Positions 1 through 8,769 of a stretch of 64,000 nt of DNA are shown one piece after another. Position 1 is the stretch's first letter. Each line of letters begins with the position of its first letter. The stretch is from Kallipyga gabonensis. GTDB taxonomy: Bacteria > Bacillota > Clostridia > Tissierellales > Peptoniphilaceae. The DNA lies in NCBI RefSeq assembly GCF_001286805.1, contig NZ_CXYV01000002.1:558001-622000 (forward strand). Direction: 5' to 3'. Below the pieces are notes generated by a model. The model was given only the letters and a program-made list of their open reading frames with translations. It ran no database searches and was not told the DNA's origin. Position numbers and translations under genes: made by a program.

Positions 1-1
1 A

Positions 2-1423
2 TATGATGCAGCTCATATGCCCCTCATTGTCGCGACGATCGTGACTTGTATTATCGGAGTTATTTGCGGTCATTCATTTGATGACATGATGGACGGAATT
101 ATGGAGCGTATCTCTGCAACGATGGGGGCCATTCTCATCCTCTTCACCGTCGGTCTCCTGGTATCCTCTTTTATGATGTCCGGTACCATCCCGGCCGTCA
201 TCTACTACGGTCTGGACCTTCTCTCGCCCAAGCTCTTCCTTCCGGTCGGCTGCATCCTGGTCGCCATTGTCGGCCTGGCCTGCGGATCCTCATGGACCGC
301 CACCGCTACCATCGGTATCGCCTTCATGACCATCGGTGAAGGTCTGGGCATGAACCCTGCTATCACCGCCGGTATGGTTATCTCCGGCGCCTATGTCGGC
401 GATAAGTTCTCCCCCCTCTCCGACACCACTAACCTGGCCGCCGGCGTTTCCGGAACCGGTCTTTTCGACCACGTCGCCGCCATGATCTCCTCCACCGGCC
501 CGGTCTTCCTGATTTCATTAATTATTTATACCATCATCGGCTTCAACGTTTCCGAAGCCGGCTACGATCCCACCATTGCCGGTGGAATCCAACAAGCTAT
601 TGCTGATCACTTCAACACTAACCCTTTGGTTCTCCTGCCTATCCTGGTGGTCATCGCGGTCTGCCTCCTCCGGGTTCCCGGACTGCCTGGCGTCCTCATT
701 TCCGTGGCCACCGGTGTCCTCTTCGCCTATATTTTCCAAGGGGGCGGCAGTGTGGGTGAAACCTTCACCATCCTCCACTATGGCCCCTCCATCGAAACGG
801 GCAACGAGTTCCTTGATGAAGCCTTAGCCAAAGGTGGTATGGACAACCAGATGTGGACCATCAACCTGATCATCCTGGCCGTCTCCTTCGGTGGTGCCCT
901 CGAACGCTGTGGCATCGTGGAGAAGCTCTTCGGTCACCTCAAGGAACGGATCCATTCTGTGGGCTCCCTGGTCCTCGCCACTATGCTCACCTCCATCTTC
1001 TGCGACGCCGCTATGTGCGACCAGTTCCTCGGCATTGGCGTTCCTGCTCCTCTGTATGAAGATAAGTACGACGAAATGGGCTTGAGCCGGAACATGCTGT
1101 CCCGGACCCTGGAAGATGCCGGTACCCTCTGGGCCGTTATGTTCCCCTGGACCGCATGCGGTGCTTACCAGTCCAAAACTCTGGGCGTGAATTCTATCAA
1201 GTTCTTCCCCTTCGCTTTCGTCAACCTCCTGAACCCCATCTACGCCGCCCTCACTGCCTTCATGGGCCGGAATATCTTCTGGGCTGACGGTTCTTACACC
1301 AACCTCCTCGGAAAGACCAGACAGGGTAAGGTTGCCGGTGCGCCTGAAGAGGCTCACAAAGTGGCCATGGAAGCCCTCCGTAAGGGTCGCGAAGACGGGT
1401 CCATTCCTAAGGTTCAGGCTTAA
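2..1423 (+). CDS. nhaC: Na+/H+ antiporter, NhaC family (5' end cut by window edge)
   Basis: Multi-pass membrane antiporter that exchanges Na+ (or a substrate pair such as malate/lactate) for H+ across the cytoplasmic membrane. The family signature is clear: a Gly-Ser-Ser-Trp-Thr-Ala-Thr-Ala-Thr stretch followed about 35 residues later by GDKFSPLSDTTN, then a long series of hydrophobic segments. The frame is open to the window edge, and the first internal ATG (position 17) has no ribosome binding site. Family members carry more N-terminal sequence than that ATG would give, so the true start probably lies to the left. The exact substrate cannot be read from sequence. A small membrane protein gene follows 5 bases after the stop. 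Confidence 0.9.
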   Translation, partial: YDAAHMPLIVATIVTCIIGVICGHSFDDMMDGIMERISATMGAILILFTVGLLVSSFMMSGTIPAVIYYGLDLLSPKLFLPVGCILVAIVGLACGSSWTATATIGIAFMTIGEGLGMNPAITAGMVISGAYVGDKFSPLSDTTNLAAGVSGTGLFDHVAAMISSTGPVFLISLIIYTIIGFNVSEAGYDPTIAGGIQQAIADHFNTNPLVLLPILVVIAVCLLRVPGLPGVLISVATGVLFAYIFQGGGSVGETFTILHYGPSIETGNEFLDEALAKGGMDNQMWTINLIILAVSFGGALERCGIVEKLFGHLKERIHSVGSLVLATMLTSIFCDAAMCDQFLGIGVPAPLYEDKYDEMGLSRNMLSRTLEDAGTLWAVMFPWTACGAYQSKTLGVNSIKFFPFAFVNLLNPIYAALTAFMGRNIFWADGSYTNLLGKTRQGKVAGAPEEAHKVAMEALRKGREDGSIPKVQA

Positions 1424-1428
1424 GCTTC

Positions 1429-1932
1429 ATGTCCGGTTTCTTTCACCACGACTTTCCCTGGAAAGATCAGACACCCCAGGTTGTCAGCCGCCAGTATTCA
1501 GGTCAGAAGCCCATGGTGGCGAAATACGGGGTGATCATGGCCTTCTTTCTTATCGGCATGGCCTTCCTGACCCAATATAAGATCACTCTTATTCTGGGTC
1601 TTCTCCTCCTTCTTGCCCTGGTCACCAAGCGTTACGCTGCGGTAACCCCCAGGGGCTTGGAGTTCTTTGCCGATATGATTTTTCGGACCAACCACCGCCT
1701 GATCCCCTGGTCGGACTTGGATGCCATCACCTATGAGAAAATCCCCGGTCAAGCCGAAAGCAACATCTTTTATTTTACCCGGGGCGATGTCACCAAACGA
1801 GTGACCTTCCCCTCGGCCGACCGGAAGAGAATCTTGAGCATAGCTCAAGAGTATCAGCCCGACATCCGGATCTATGACGGGAAAGACTACCGACAGAACC
1901 TGAGCCAGAAGCTGAAAAAGAAGAAAAAATAA
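1429..1932 (+). CDS. small two-helix membrane protein with PH-like cytoplasmic domain, unknown function
   Basis: A 167-residue protein. Two adjacent hydrophobic helices (about residues 30-70) are followed by a soluble domain of about 90 residues with the pattern of bacterial PH/YcxB-like domains (RGLEFF...HRLIPWSDLDAI...), ending in a run of lysines. The start lies 5 bases after the nhaC stop with no strong ribosome binding site, so translation is probably coupled to nhaC. A good terminator follows, making this the last gene of the nhaC unit. I do not recognise a specific function; a link to the antiporter is only suggested by position. Confidence 0.65.
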   Translation: MSGFFHHDFPWKDQTPQVVSRQYSGQKPMVAKYGVIMAFFLIGMAFLTQYKITLILGLLLLLALVTKRYAAVTPRGLEFFADMIFRTNHRLIPWSDLDAITYEKIPGQAESNIFYFTRGDVTKRVTFPSADRKRILSIAQEYQPDIRIYDGKDYRQNLSQKLKKKKK

Positions 1933-1941
1933 GCAAGAGAA

Positions 1942-1989
1942 AAAGAGGCTGTGTCCGAACGATGGCGTTTGGAACACAGCCTCTTTTTT
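1942..1989 (+). terminator. rho-independent terminator of the nhaC unit
   Basis: A 15-base stem starting AAAGAGGCTGTG pairs with its complement ending CACAGCCTCTTT and runs into six T. It lies 10 bases after the stop of the small membrane protein gene. Confidence 0.9.
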
Positions 1990-2085
1990 GGGAGGGGGAT
2001 AGGATTGGGCTGGATGCCTTCGGGGGTACTTGGGAAGCTGGGGGGCTTAGTGGCTAGTGGCTCGGGGGCCGGCCTGGCGTGTCCC

Positions 2086-2320
2086 TAAACCCCTCCAAGT
2101 AGCGAAAACGGCGGAAAGGGCCGGTATGGCGATACCCCTCCAAGTAGCGAAAACGGCGGAAAGGGCCGGTATGGCGATACCCCTCCAATTAACGAAAACG
2201 CCGGGAAGGGCCGGTATGGCGATACCCCTCCAAGTGACGAAAACGGCAGAAAGGGGCGGTATGGCGATACCGCCCCAAATAGTAAAAACAGAGGGAAGGG
2301 GGGTATTTCCCTCGCCGCCC
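2086..2320. repeat. intergenic hairpin array A (five 45-bp units)
   Basis: Five tandem units with a strict 45-bp period start at about 2090, 2135, 2180, 2225 and 2270. Each has an arm CCCCTCC (CGCCCC in the last), a core like AAGTAGCGAAAACGGCGGAAA, then GGGCCGGTATGGCGATA or GGGGCGGTATGGCGATA. The arms partly pair (GGTATGGCGATACC in the unit linker; CCCCT/AGGGG). The array fills the space between the nhaC terminator and the 3' end of the serpin gene. Open frames across it simply translate the repeat and are not genes. Confidence 0.85.
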
Positions 2321-2331
2321 CTTTCTCACAC

Positions 2332-3720
2332 CTATTGTAGGTTATTGACCCGGCCCACCACAAGGGGGCTTTCGTTGAAGGCGGTCAGAACGAAGAGGAA
2401 GGGACGGTCGACCGTGAAGTCGTAGATTTCATCGGGAATCTGCATGGCCATTTCCATCTTCATGATGGTGTAGGCGGCGGCCTCGGCACCTTCTTCATCC
2501 ATCTTAAAACGGGTGGCATGGGAGGCCTCGGCCAGGAAGGCCGGCGTTTCCGGGGTAAGGAGGCCGGTGAAGTCGGCCTTTTGGGAATCAAAGGCTTCCT
2601 GAATCCCCAATTTCCTCATGGTCTCCACCAGGGAGATTTTGTTGGTCAGGTCCAGTTTAGGCAGGGCCATGTGGACCTTGCCGCTGACCTGGTCGGGGTA
2701 ATCGGCCGGGTTGGAGAGGAGCCGGGTCAGGTCGGCAGACCGGATGAGGCCATCGAAATCCCCGTCCTCCGGCCGGATGATCCAGAGGCGGGCCGGTCCT
2801 CCGAAAGAGAGGGAAAGGGCATCGAAGTCCTTGCCCCGGTAGATGGTATCACCACGTTCAGCGTGCATGAAGGGAACCCTTTGGTCTCCATCAACGCCGT
2901 GGAAGGTCTCATCTTTAGTCATGGCCTTCTCAAAGACCTCATTCCAGGCCCCCTTAAAATAGAGGGCAGAGGTCAGGGCAAAGACAGTAGAAGGATCCAG
3001 ACTTTCCTCATTAGCCTGGTCATCCAGGAGGCCGCCGGTATTTTCCTTGAGCCAGGTTTGGAGGAGCCTGTCCATCTCGCTTGACCCCATTTTCCCCTGG
3101 AAAAGGGAGGCCCGGAAGTCCTTGTTGACCGCTTCGAGACCTTCTTGGCGGGTCTTGACCGCCTCATTCATCCAGACCGCATTCGCCGACTGGATGTGGA
3201 GAAGGCCGTCATCATAGTTGAAGATCTCCGTCATGGCCCGGCCATTTTTCCGGTTGGCTTCCGGAGAATCCAGGGCCAAGGCCTTGAGTATTTCCTCCCG
3301 GGTTTTGCCACCGGCGGTTTCTGCCAGAACCGACAGGCACATGTAGGTATTGAGGGGGGAGTAGACCACATTGTCTTTTCCCTCATCAAGGAGAATCCGG
3401 TTCATCTTTTCCGTGTAGCGGTAGAGGGGGTCCTTAAACCGGGAGTTTTGGACCTCCTTGTCCAGACGATCCCAAAACTCCCGGTAAGCCTCGGCAAGCT
3501 TTTCATCATATTCCCCTGAGGCTTCCGGATGTTGGTGAACCTCCAGGGGGGCGGCCAAGGCTAAGACCTCCTTGCCCGTCAGCTTTGTGGGGGCTTGGGT
3601 GGGATACTTTGTCGATCCGCAGGCTGTCAGGCCCAGGAGGAGGGCCAGGCCCATGGCCACGGGCTTCTTCAGGGGATGGAGAGAGCGGGAGCCATGGTTC
3701 CGGAACTTTTGCTTCTTCAT
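2332..3720 (-). CDS. serpin family lipoprotein (serine protease inhibitor)
   Basis: A 462-residue, surface-anchored suicide inhibitor of proteases. The N-terminus has a basic region, a hydrophobic stretch and a lipobox (LLGLTAC), so Cys34 or so is probably lipidated. The serpin body follows: SPLNTYMCLSVLAETAGGKT near residue 120, NAVWMN, FALTSALYFKGAW, and near the end the hinge EEGAEAAAYTI, whose small residues permit loop insertion and so suggest real inhibitory activity. The bait residue cannot be fixed; the loop is Met-rich (MKMEMAMQ). It ends with the usual DRPFLFVL block. A strong AAAGGAG site precedes the ATG. Role is probably protection from host or competitor proteases. Confidence 0.93.
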   Translation of the reverse strand: MKKQKFRNHGSRSLHPLKKPVAMGLALLLGLTACGSTKYPTQAPTKLTGKEVLALAAPLEVHQHPEASGEYDEKLAEAYREFWDRLDKEVQNSRFKDPLYRYTEKMNRILLDEGKDNVVYSPLNTYMCLSVLAETAGGKTREEILKALALDSPEANRKNGRAMTEIFNYDDGLLHIQSANAVWMNEAVKTRQEGLEAVNKDFRASLFQGKMGSSEMDRLLQTWLKENTGGLLDDQANEESLDPSTVFALTSALYFKGAWNEVFEKAMTKDETFHGVDGDQRVPFMHAERGDTIYRGKDFDALSLSFGGPARLWIIRPEDGDFDGLIRSADLTRLLSNPADYPDQVSGKVHMALPKLDLTNKISLVETMRKLGIQEAFDSQKADFTGLLTPETPAFLAEASHATRFKMDEEGAEAAAYTIMKMEMAMQIPDEIYDFTVDRPFLFVLTAFNESPLVVGRVNNLQ

Positions 3721-3774
3721 GGTCGACTCCTTTCGTAAGAAAAAACTGTTTTAGGGAATCCTTTTCTTTCCTAT

Positions 3775-3780
3775 ATTATA
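3775..3780 (-). promoter_or_regulatory. probable -10 box for the serpin gene
   Basis: TATAAT read on the minus strand, about 55 bases before the serpin ATG. No convincing -35 hexamer is seen at the right distance. Confidence 0.4.
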
Positions 3781-3831
3781 TGTAGGATCAGGAAGCAAAT
3801 AATGGAGGCTTTGTGGGAGAGAGCAGGGAAA

Positions 3832-3862
3832 ATAAAAAGCCCGACCAAAGGGTCGGGCTGGC
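3832..3862 (-). terminator. terminator after the DJ-1/PfpI gene
   Basis: On the minus strand AGCCCGACC pairs with GGTCGGGCT and is followed by TTTTTATTTT. It lies about 35 bases beyond the stop of the upstream minus-strand gene. Confidence 0.85.
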
Positions 3863-3894
3863 TTGCGATAGGTTTTTGGCGGCAGGCCGCAGGT

Positions 3895-4395
3895 CTACTT
3901 GAGGAGGGCGGTGAATTCCTTCATCCAGAGGGGAAGTTGGGGCGGCTTCTGGGCAGTAACCAGGTTCCCGTCGACGACCACCTTGTCCTCCGAATAGTCC
4001 GCACCGGCATTGATGAGGTCTGTTTTAATGTTGGCCACCGAGGTCACCTTCCGACCCTTGAGGACATCCGCCTCCACCAGCATGGAGGGGCCATGGCAGA
4101 TGGCGGCGACAGGTTTGTTCTGTTCCACCGCCTCCCGGGTGATCCGGACAGCCCCTCCATGGGACCGAATCCGGTCAGGCATGAAGCCCCCGGCAATGAT
4201 CAGGCCGTCATAGTCCTTCATGTCGACCTCGTCATAGGTCATCTCCGCTGTCATGGAGTCGCCCTTTTTCCCGTGATAGGTGGTCTTCTCCTGACCCACC
4301 AGGATGACTTCATGGCCATCTTCTTGAACCCGATAATAGGGATAGATGAGTTCGCAGTCTTCAAAATTATCAGCAACAAAGGCAAGAATTTTCAT
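3895..4395 (-). CDS. DJ-1/PfpI family protein
   Basis: A 166-residue cytosolic protein of the type 1 glutamine-amidotransferase-like fold. Visible signatures are the N-terminal MKILAFVADNFEDCEL with the acidic residue that activates the nucleophile, GLIIAGGFMPD, and the nucleophile elbow AICHGPSML with Cys near residue 104. Such proteins act as deglycases, peptidases or stress-related hydrolases; the sequence does not decide which. I take the ATG at 4395 because AGGAGG sits 6 bases before it; an in-frame ATG 11 codons upstream lacks one. Transcribed alone, with its own terminator. Confidence 0.85.
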   Translation of the reverse strand: MKILAFVADNFEDCELIYPYYRVQEDGHEVILVGQEKTTYHGKKGDSMTAEMTYDEVDMKDYDGLIIAGGFMPDRIRSHGGAVRITREAVEQNKPVAAICHGPSMLVEADVLKGRKVTSVANIKTDLINAGADYSEDKVVVDGNLVTAQKPPQLPLWMKEFTALLK

Positions 4396-4516
4396 CAAGA
4401 ACCTCCTCTTGTTTATCACATTCGTCATTACAATTTTTATTATTTATACCCAAAAAACACTGAGGAGATGGGGTGCCGCTATGGTAGACTAACAGGAAGA
4501 AAAGAAAGGGGCATTT

Positions 4517-5134
4517 ATGAAGAAAGTACCTGGCAATTTCAGGGAGAGGGTTTTTCGGTTGACCCATCCCCCTCTGTATTCTCCTCAATTGACCTTATTT
4601 CCACAAAAAAATATCGGACCGGAAGACCTGGCGGTCTGGACAGTGGAGATCCGTCCACCTTCGGTTAAGGTCGAGGAAGGTTTGGGGGCCCTTGTCGGCA
4701 TCGTCCGCCTTCGTCCCGGAGATACAAGCAAAACCGGCCGAATCCTTTTTGAAGGAATGGCCGGTCTTGGCTTTAAGGAAATGTCGGATTTGGTCCCCAT
4801 GGCCCTGAAAGGGGCCGGACGACATCTTTCTTTGTATTTTGTGTCGGTGAACCCTAAAGGCAATCCCCTGCTGTTGAGTCTTTTGGAGATGGAAGGCTTC
4901 CGGAAAGACCCGGAAAACGGGGAAGGGCTCATCCGGCCTTTATCCCTCCATACCCTCTTTTCGGTCATTTTATGTATGGCCATTGCCATGCCCCTGGGTG
5001 AGCTTTTTACCTCGCTCAAATTGGGAGCCTTGGTTGGCCTGGGCTTGGGCCTCATCTATAGCCAAGGTTACCGGAGAATCCGCAGGGACCGAGCATGGGA
5101 AAAACGATTAGGGGGAGAAAGTAGCCTTACTTGA
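4517..5134 (+). CDS. GNAT-like N-terminal region with two membrane helices, unknown function
   Basis: A 205-residue protein. The first 135 residues have the rhythm of a GNAT acetyltransferase fold (a central region LGALVGIVRLRPGDTSKTGRI, then a helix, then FVSVNPKGNPLLLSLLEMEGF resembling the late strand where a neighbour is placed after the cofactor). Two hydrophobic segments (about 143-185) and a basic tail follow, so it is probably anchored to the inner membrane. An acetyl-CoA loop (Q/RxxGxG/A) is not evident, so activity is doubtful. An AAAGGGG site precedes the ATG. The 3' end overlaps the convergent tetR gene by 8 bases. Confidence 0.55.
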   Translation: MKKVPGNFRERVFRLTHPPLYSPQLTLFPQKNIGPEDLAVWTVEIRPPSVKVEEGLGALVGIVRLRPGDTSKTGRILFEGMAGLGFKEMSDLVPMALKGAGRHLSLYFVSVNPKGNPLLLSLLEMEGFRKDPENGEGLIRPLSLHTLFSVILCMAIAMPLGELFTSLKLGALVGLGLGLIYSQGYRRIRRDRAWEKRLGGESSLT

Positions 5135-5744
5135 TGCCCAGATCCTCTCCAAAGGAGCGGAGGAGTTTTTCCAGCAATTCCTTGACATAATTTTCTTGTC
5201 CGGGGAGGGCGTCACATAGGGCCAGTCCTGAGGAGACCATGCCGCAATACTGCTGGGCTAACCATTTTGCCTTTTCATCTTGACCCTCCAAGTCGAAAGC
5301 GACCTTGAAGAGGTCAATGTAAAAGTCGATAGCGGAGAAGTAGTAGTTATCCGTGAAACTCTTCGCATTCTTCCGGGACTGGTAGATCTCCAGGCGGTGG
5401 AAGCGGCGAACCTTGGCAAAGGCCGTGTTTGCTATGAAGAGGTGGAAGCGGTGTTTTTCCATAATAACCAGGTAATCCATGATCTCACCGGTCGCTTCTT
5501 TTTCCGCCTTGATCTGGTCAGGGCCATCTTTCAGGATCTCTTCCAAGGTCTCCTTATAGACCAACTTTGCTCGCCGGACCACTTCATCGTAGATGGCCTT
5601 CTTGGATTCAAAGTGTTTGTAGAGAGAGGGGGCCTTTACTCCAACGGCTGCACCAAGGTCCTGGACCGAGGTACCGGCATAGCCGTACTTGGAAAAAAGG
5701 TTGAGAGCTTCATCCAAAATTTTTTCACTCGTGTTTTTCTTCAT
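5127..5744 (-). CDS. TetR family transcriptional regulator
   Basis: A 205-residue DNA-binding repressor. The N-terminal helix-turn-helix is typical (KILDEALNLFSKYGYAGTSVQDLGAAVGVKAPSLYKHFESKKAI, residues 8-51). The C-terminal ligand and dimer domain is not assignable to a ligand class. It diverges from the large secreted glycosidase gene starting at 5959. The 214-bp gap between them is AT-rich and is the natural place for its operator; a spaced AACAT/ATGTT pair there (about 5779-5812) is a weak candidate. It may control itself and the surface protein. Confidence 0.88.
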   Translation of the reverse strand: MKKNTSEKILDEALNLFSKYGYAGTSVQDLGAAVGVKAPSLYKHFESKKAIYDEVVRRAKLVYKETLEEILKDGPDQIKAEKEATGEIMDYLVIMEKHRFHLFIANTAFAKVRRFHRLEIYQSRKNAKSFTDNYYFSAIDFYIDLFKVAFDLEGQDEKAKWLAQQYCGMVSSGLALCDALPGQENYVKELLEKLLRSFGEDLGIK

Positions 5745-5843
5745 ATTGACCTCGAATCTAATGGTTAAAAAAATCCAACATCTTTATTTACATACCCCAA
5801 ATGTTTATTACCACCCGCTATTAAATAAAATTGTACCCTATAT

Positions 5844-5871
5844 TTGAATTTTTTGAACCCCTTTTTATGAT
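5844..5871 (+). promoter_or_regulatory. probable promoter of the secreted glycosidase gene
   Basis: TTGAAT (5844-5849), 16-bp spacer, TATGAT (5866-5871), about 90 bases before the ATG at 5959 and between the divergent tetR and glycosidase genes. Confidence 0.5.
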
Positions 5872-5958
5872 ATATTGAACACAAATGGAGCAAAAAATAG
5901 AGATTCTGCCTTTTTTATGGTAAGTGGAGGCAGGAGCTATCATGCAGGGGAGGAAATA

Positions 5959-8082
5959 ATGAATCACCAGGTATTCAACAACAGGGGTAGGAAGGTCTTG
6001 GCTCTGGTTCTGGCCGCCTTTCTTTTTTTCATGCCCTTGGGGCAAGAGGTCCATGCCTACCGTTTGGACCACACGCTGGGGAAGAGTCCCCGCTATGACC
6101 TGACAGACGGGGGAGATGCCCGACTGACCCGGATCTTTGAAAAGGAGCTGGGGCCCGGTCTCATCCTGACCCGGTTCACCCGTGTCGACAAGCGGGGTCG
6201 TCAGACCATGGGGGCCATCCTGGAAGCCGACATGACCAACAAGAATGTGAGCCTGGACTACCTCTATAACGGCAAGGTCAACAACCGGCGGTCCCTGACC
6301 CGGATGGCTGATGGGAAGCCCAACCTGGCCGGGGCCATCAATGGGGACTTCTTTGAGATTCGAACGACGGGAAATCCCACAGGGAACAGCCAGGATGAAA
6401 CCCGGGAGATCCTCAATGCCTGGTCCCACCGGACCCGGGATTCCCTGGTCATCGATGGTCAAGGTGGGGTTCACATGGGGGAAACCGCTCTGGAAGGGGT
6501 CGTCACCATCGCCGATACCGCCTATATGATCAATTCCGTCAACATGAATGCGGCCTCCAAAGGAACTTTTGCCGTTTACACGGATAAGTGGGGGAACTAC
6601 CGCCGCCTGTCCCGGAATGAAGAAGGGATGGAAGCCTTCCTGGATGAAAACTTCCGGGTCATCAAGGTACAGGAAGTTTCCCGGGAGGCCATTCCTCAAG
6701 GTCATCTGGTGATCGCCTCCCCGGGCGGGGATTCCCTGGAGGCCCTCAAGACCCTCCAGGTCGGCGACCGGGTGGACATTTCCTATCGCCTGGCCAGCGG
6801 ACAGACCTCGGATCCTCAGCTGGTCATGGCCAATGGCCACCGGCTCCTGACCGGTGGGAAGATCACCATCCAGGACCGCCAGGTCCACCCCCGGACGGCT
6901 GTCGGCACCAATGCCGCAGGCAACAAGCTCTTCATGGTCGTGGTGGACGGAAGAAGTCGTCAATCCGTCGGTATGACCATGGTCCAGCTGGCCCGGCTCA
7001 TGCGGGACATCGGCTCCAGCGATGCCGTTAACTTCGACGGGGGCGGGTCGACCACCATGGTGGTCCGGGAACCCGGTGCCGCCAAGACCCGGGTCATCAA
7101 CCACCCCTCCGATGGCAGTCAGCGGGCAGTCGCCAACGGGCTGGGCGTCCTCCTCAAGGACTTCGCCCCACCGGAAAAGAACTTCTTCAATGATATCCAT
7201 GTGGGTCGGATCACCGGGGAAAACCGGATTGAGACGGCCTGCAAGGTAGCCACCCTTTCCATCAAGAAGGCCGACAAGGTCATCCTGGCCCGAGCCGACC
7301 TCTTCGCCGACGCCCTCTCGGCCGGCCCCCTGGCCCACCAGGAAGGGGCCGCCATCCTTCTGGTCAACCGGGATCACCTGGATCCCATGGTCAAGTCCAC
7401 TATCAAAAAAATCGGCGCCAGGGACATCATCCTGGCCGGAGGGGACTCCGCCCTATCCGACCAGGTGGCCAAAGAAGCCGCTGCCCTGGATAAGGACGGC
7501 AAGGTCGAGCGGATCGGCGGGTCCAACCGCTATGAGACCTCGGCCCTCATGGCCCGGCGGGTGGTTGCCCGCTCCGGAGCCAAGGAAGCCGTGGTCGCAA
7601 CCGGCCTGACCTTCGCCGACGCCCTCTCCGTCGCCCCCTTTGCGGGAGCCAAGGGTGCTCCCATCCTCCTGACGGCCCCCAGGGAGCTCCCGGCTTCCAC
7701 CGCCTCGGCCATCAAGAGCCTGGGCATTACCGGAGTCCACATCATCGGTGGCGATGCGGCCGTATCCACAGCCGTCGAATCCCGCCTCCCCAAGACCCTG
7801 TCCCGGATGGGCGGGTCCACCCGGTATGAGACCGCCGCCCTGGTCGCCAAAACCATCGGTGCCGGCGACATGGCCTTCGTCGCCTCCGGCGAAAACTTTG
7901 CCGACGCCATGGTCATCGGCCCCGTCGCCGCCGCCAAGGGTGTCCCCATCCTCCTGACGACCAAGGATAGCTTACCTGCCGCCATCTCCAAGTACATCCA
8001 AACCACACAAATCACCAACTTCCTCATGATCGGAGGTAAGGCGGCCATCAGCGAAAAGGTGGAGTGGGCTTTGTGGGAGTAG
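5959..8082 (+). CDS. secreted phosphodiester glycosidase (NAGPA domain) with three CWB2 repeats
   Basis: A 707-residue exported wall protein. Signal peptide about 1-31 (VLALVLAAFLFFMPLG... cut after VHA). Then a phosphodiester glycosidase (NAGPA/DUF2233) domain with AGAINGDFFE, AVGTNAAGNKLFMVVVDGR and NFDGGGSTTMV, the usual active-site loops. Three cell-wall-binding type 2 repeats follow (starting RITGENRIETA, RIGGSNRYETS and RMGGSTRYETA), which attach proteins to anionic wall polymers. The domain cleaves sugar-phosphodiester bonds, so wall teichoic-like polymers or host glycans are possible substrates. Start chosen at 5959 (GGGGAGG 5 bases before). It is divergent from tetR and ends at the left border of the AT-rich island. 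Confidence 0.9.
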   Translation: MNHQVFNNRGRKVLALVLAAFLFFMPLGQEVHAYRLDHTLGKSPRYDLTDGGDARLTRIFEKELGPGLILTRFTRVDKRGRQTMGAILEADMTNKNVSLDYLYNGKVNNRRSLTRMADGKPNLAGAINGDFFEIRTTGNPTGNSQDETREILNAWSHRTRDSLVIDGQGGVHMGETALEGVVTIADTAYMINSVNMNAASKGTFAVYTDKWGNYRRLSRNEEGMEAFLDENFRVIKVQEVSREAIPQGHLVIASPGGDSLEALKTLQVGDRVDISYRLASGQTSDPQLVMANGHRLLTGGKITIQDRQVHPRTAVGTNAAGNKLFMVVVDGRSRQSVGMTMVQLARLMRDIGSSDAVNFDGGGSTTMVVREPGAAKTRVINHPSDGSQRAVANGLGVLLKDFAPPEKNFFNDIHVGRITGENRIETACKVATLSIKKADKVILARADLFADALSAGPLAHQEGAAILLVNRDHLDPMVKSTIKKIGARDIILAGGDSALSDQVAKEAAALDKDGKVERIGGSNRYETSALMARRVVARSGAKEAVVATGLTFADALSVAPFAGAKGAPILLTAPRELPASTASAIKSLGITGVHIIGGDAAVSTAVESRLPKTLSRMGGSTRYETAALVAKTIGAGDMAFVASGENFADAMVIGPVAAAKGVPILLTTKDSLPAAISKYIQTTQITNFLMIGGKAAISEKVEWALWE

Positions 8083-8706
8083 GGGGGGGTTAAGGAGACT
8101 CTTTGTAAATGCATCTAATTGTCTAAAGGTTACCTAATTGACATGGGAAATCTCAGTTATGTGATATTAGCAGTAATGTCCCAACAATAAAGATTACTAA
8201 TCTAGATTGTTGGGGCATATACTATATTAGTTTTTAGGTTTCATATGTTACTAATTATACTGTGAGTAATTAGATGAGCGAAAAACATCAATTGTTTTGT
8301 CCATATCTAAATTTATAGGCTCTTAAACCATTGTATTTTTCTAGATTTTTCATCATGATAAAGAAAATAATTTTCCTATGACTCAACATTTAGAATAAAC
8401 ATATAATATTATCATTAGTAGAAAACGAATTCACTCATGTTCTATAAAAATTTATATTTTTTTGATTTCTATTACTGTTTAAAACTTAATTCAAAAATAT
8501 TAAATCATTTTTTTTACTATTGAGGTAAGTAACAATACAATCTATATCAAGATAGATTAACCAATTTTGGTGGAAGATAATTTTAAAAGATTGATAATAG
8601 CAAAGAAATAAATTATAATATTTCCTAAGAAACAATATTATATGAGTGCCATAGATGCAATAAAAACAGAAATATTAGGAGAAATGATAGATTTTCTTTA
8701 TTTATA
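8083..8706. other. AT-rich gap at the left border of the island
   Basis: A 624-bp region with no credible gene. Composition switches abruptly to AT-rich at about 8100. The only clear structure is an inverted repeat CCCAACAAT / ATTGTTGGG at 8178-8213 (18-bp loop that itself contains AGATTA and TCTAGA), possibly a terminator relic or an operator. No integrase, tRNA or obvious direct repeat marks the border. Confidence 0.5.
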
Positions 8707-8769
8707 TTGACAGGGAATAGAACAAATGGTACATTTGATTTACCAGGAAACAATATTAGGAGGAATACC

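Noticed and set aside
2057-2425. Repeat-containing small open frames over array A
   Set aside because: They only translate the 45-bp repeat, which is divisible by three; no start signal and no protein-like composition.
5821-7377. Long minus-strand open frame of 518 codons
   Set aside because: It is the shadow of the glycosidase gene: no ribosome binding site, no family resemblance, and composition biased to Gly/Pro/His as expected from antisense of GC-rich code.
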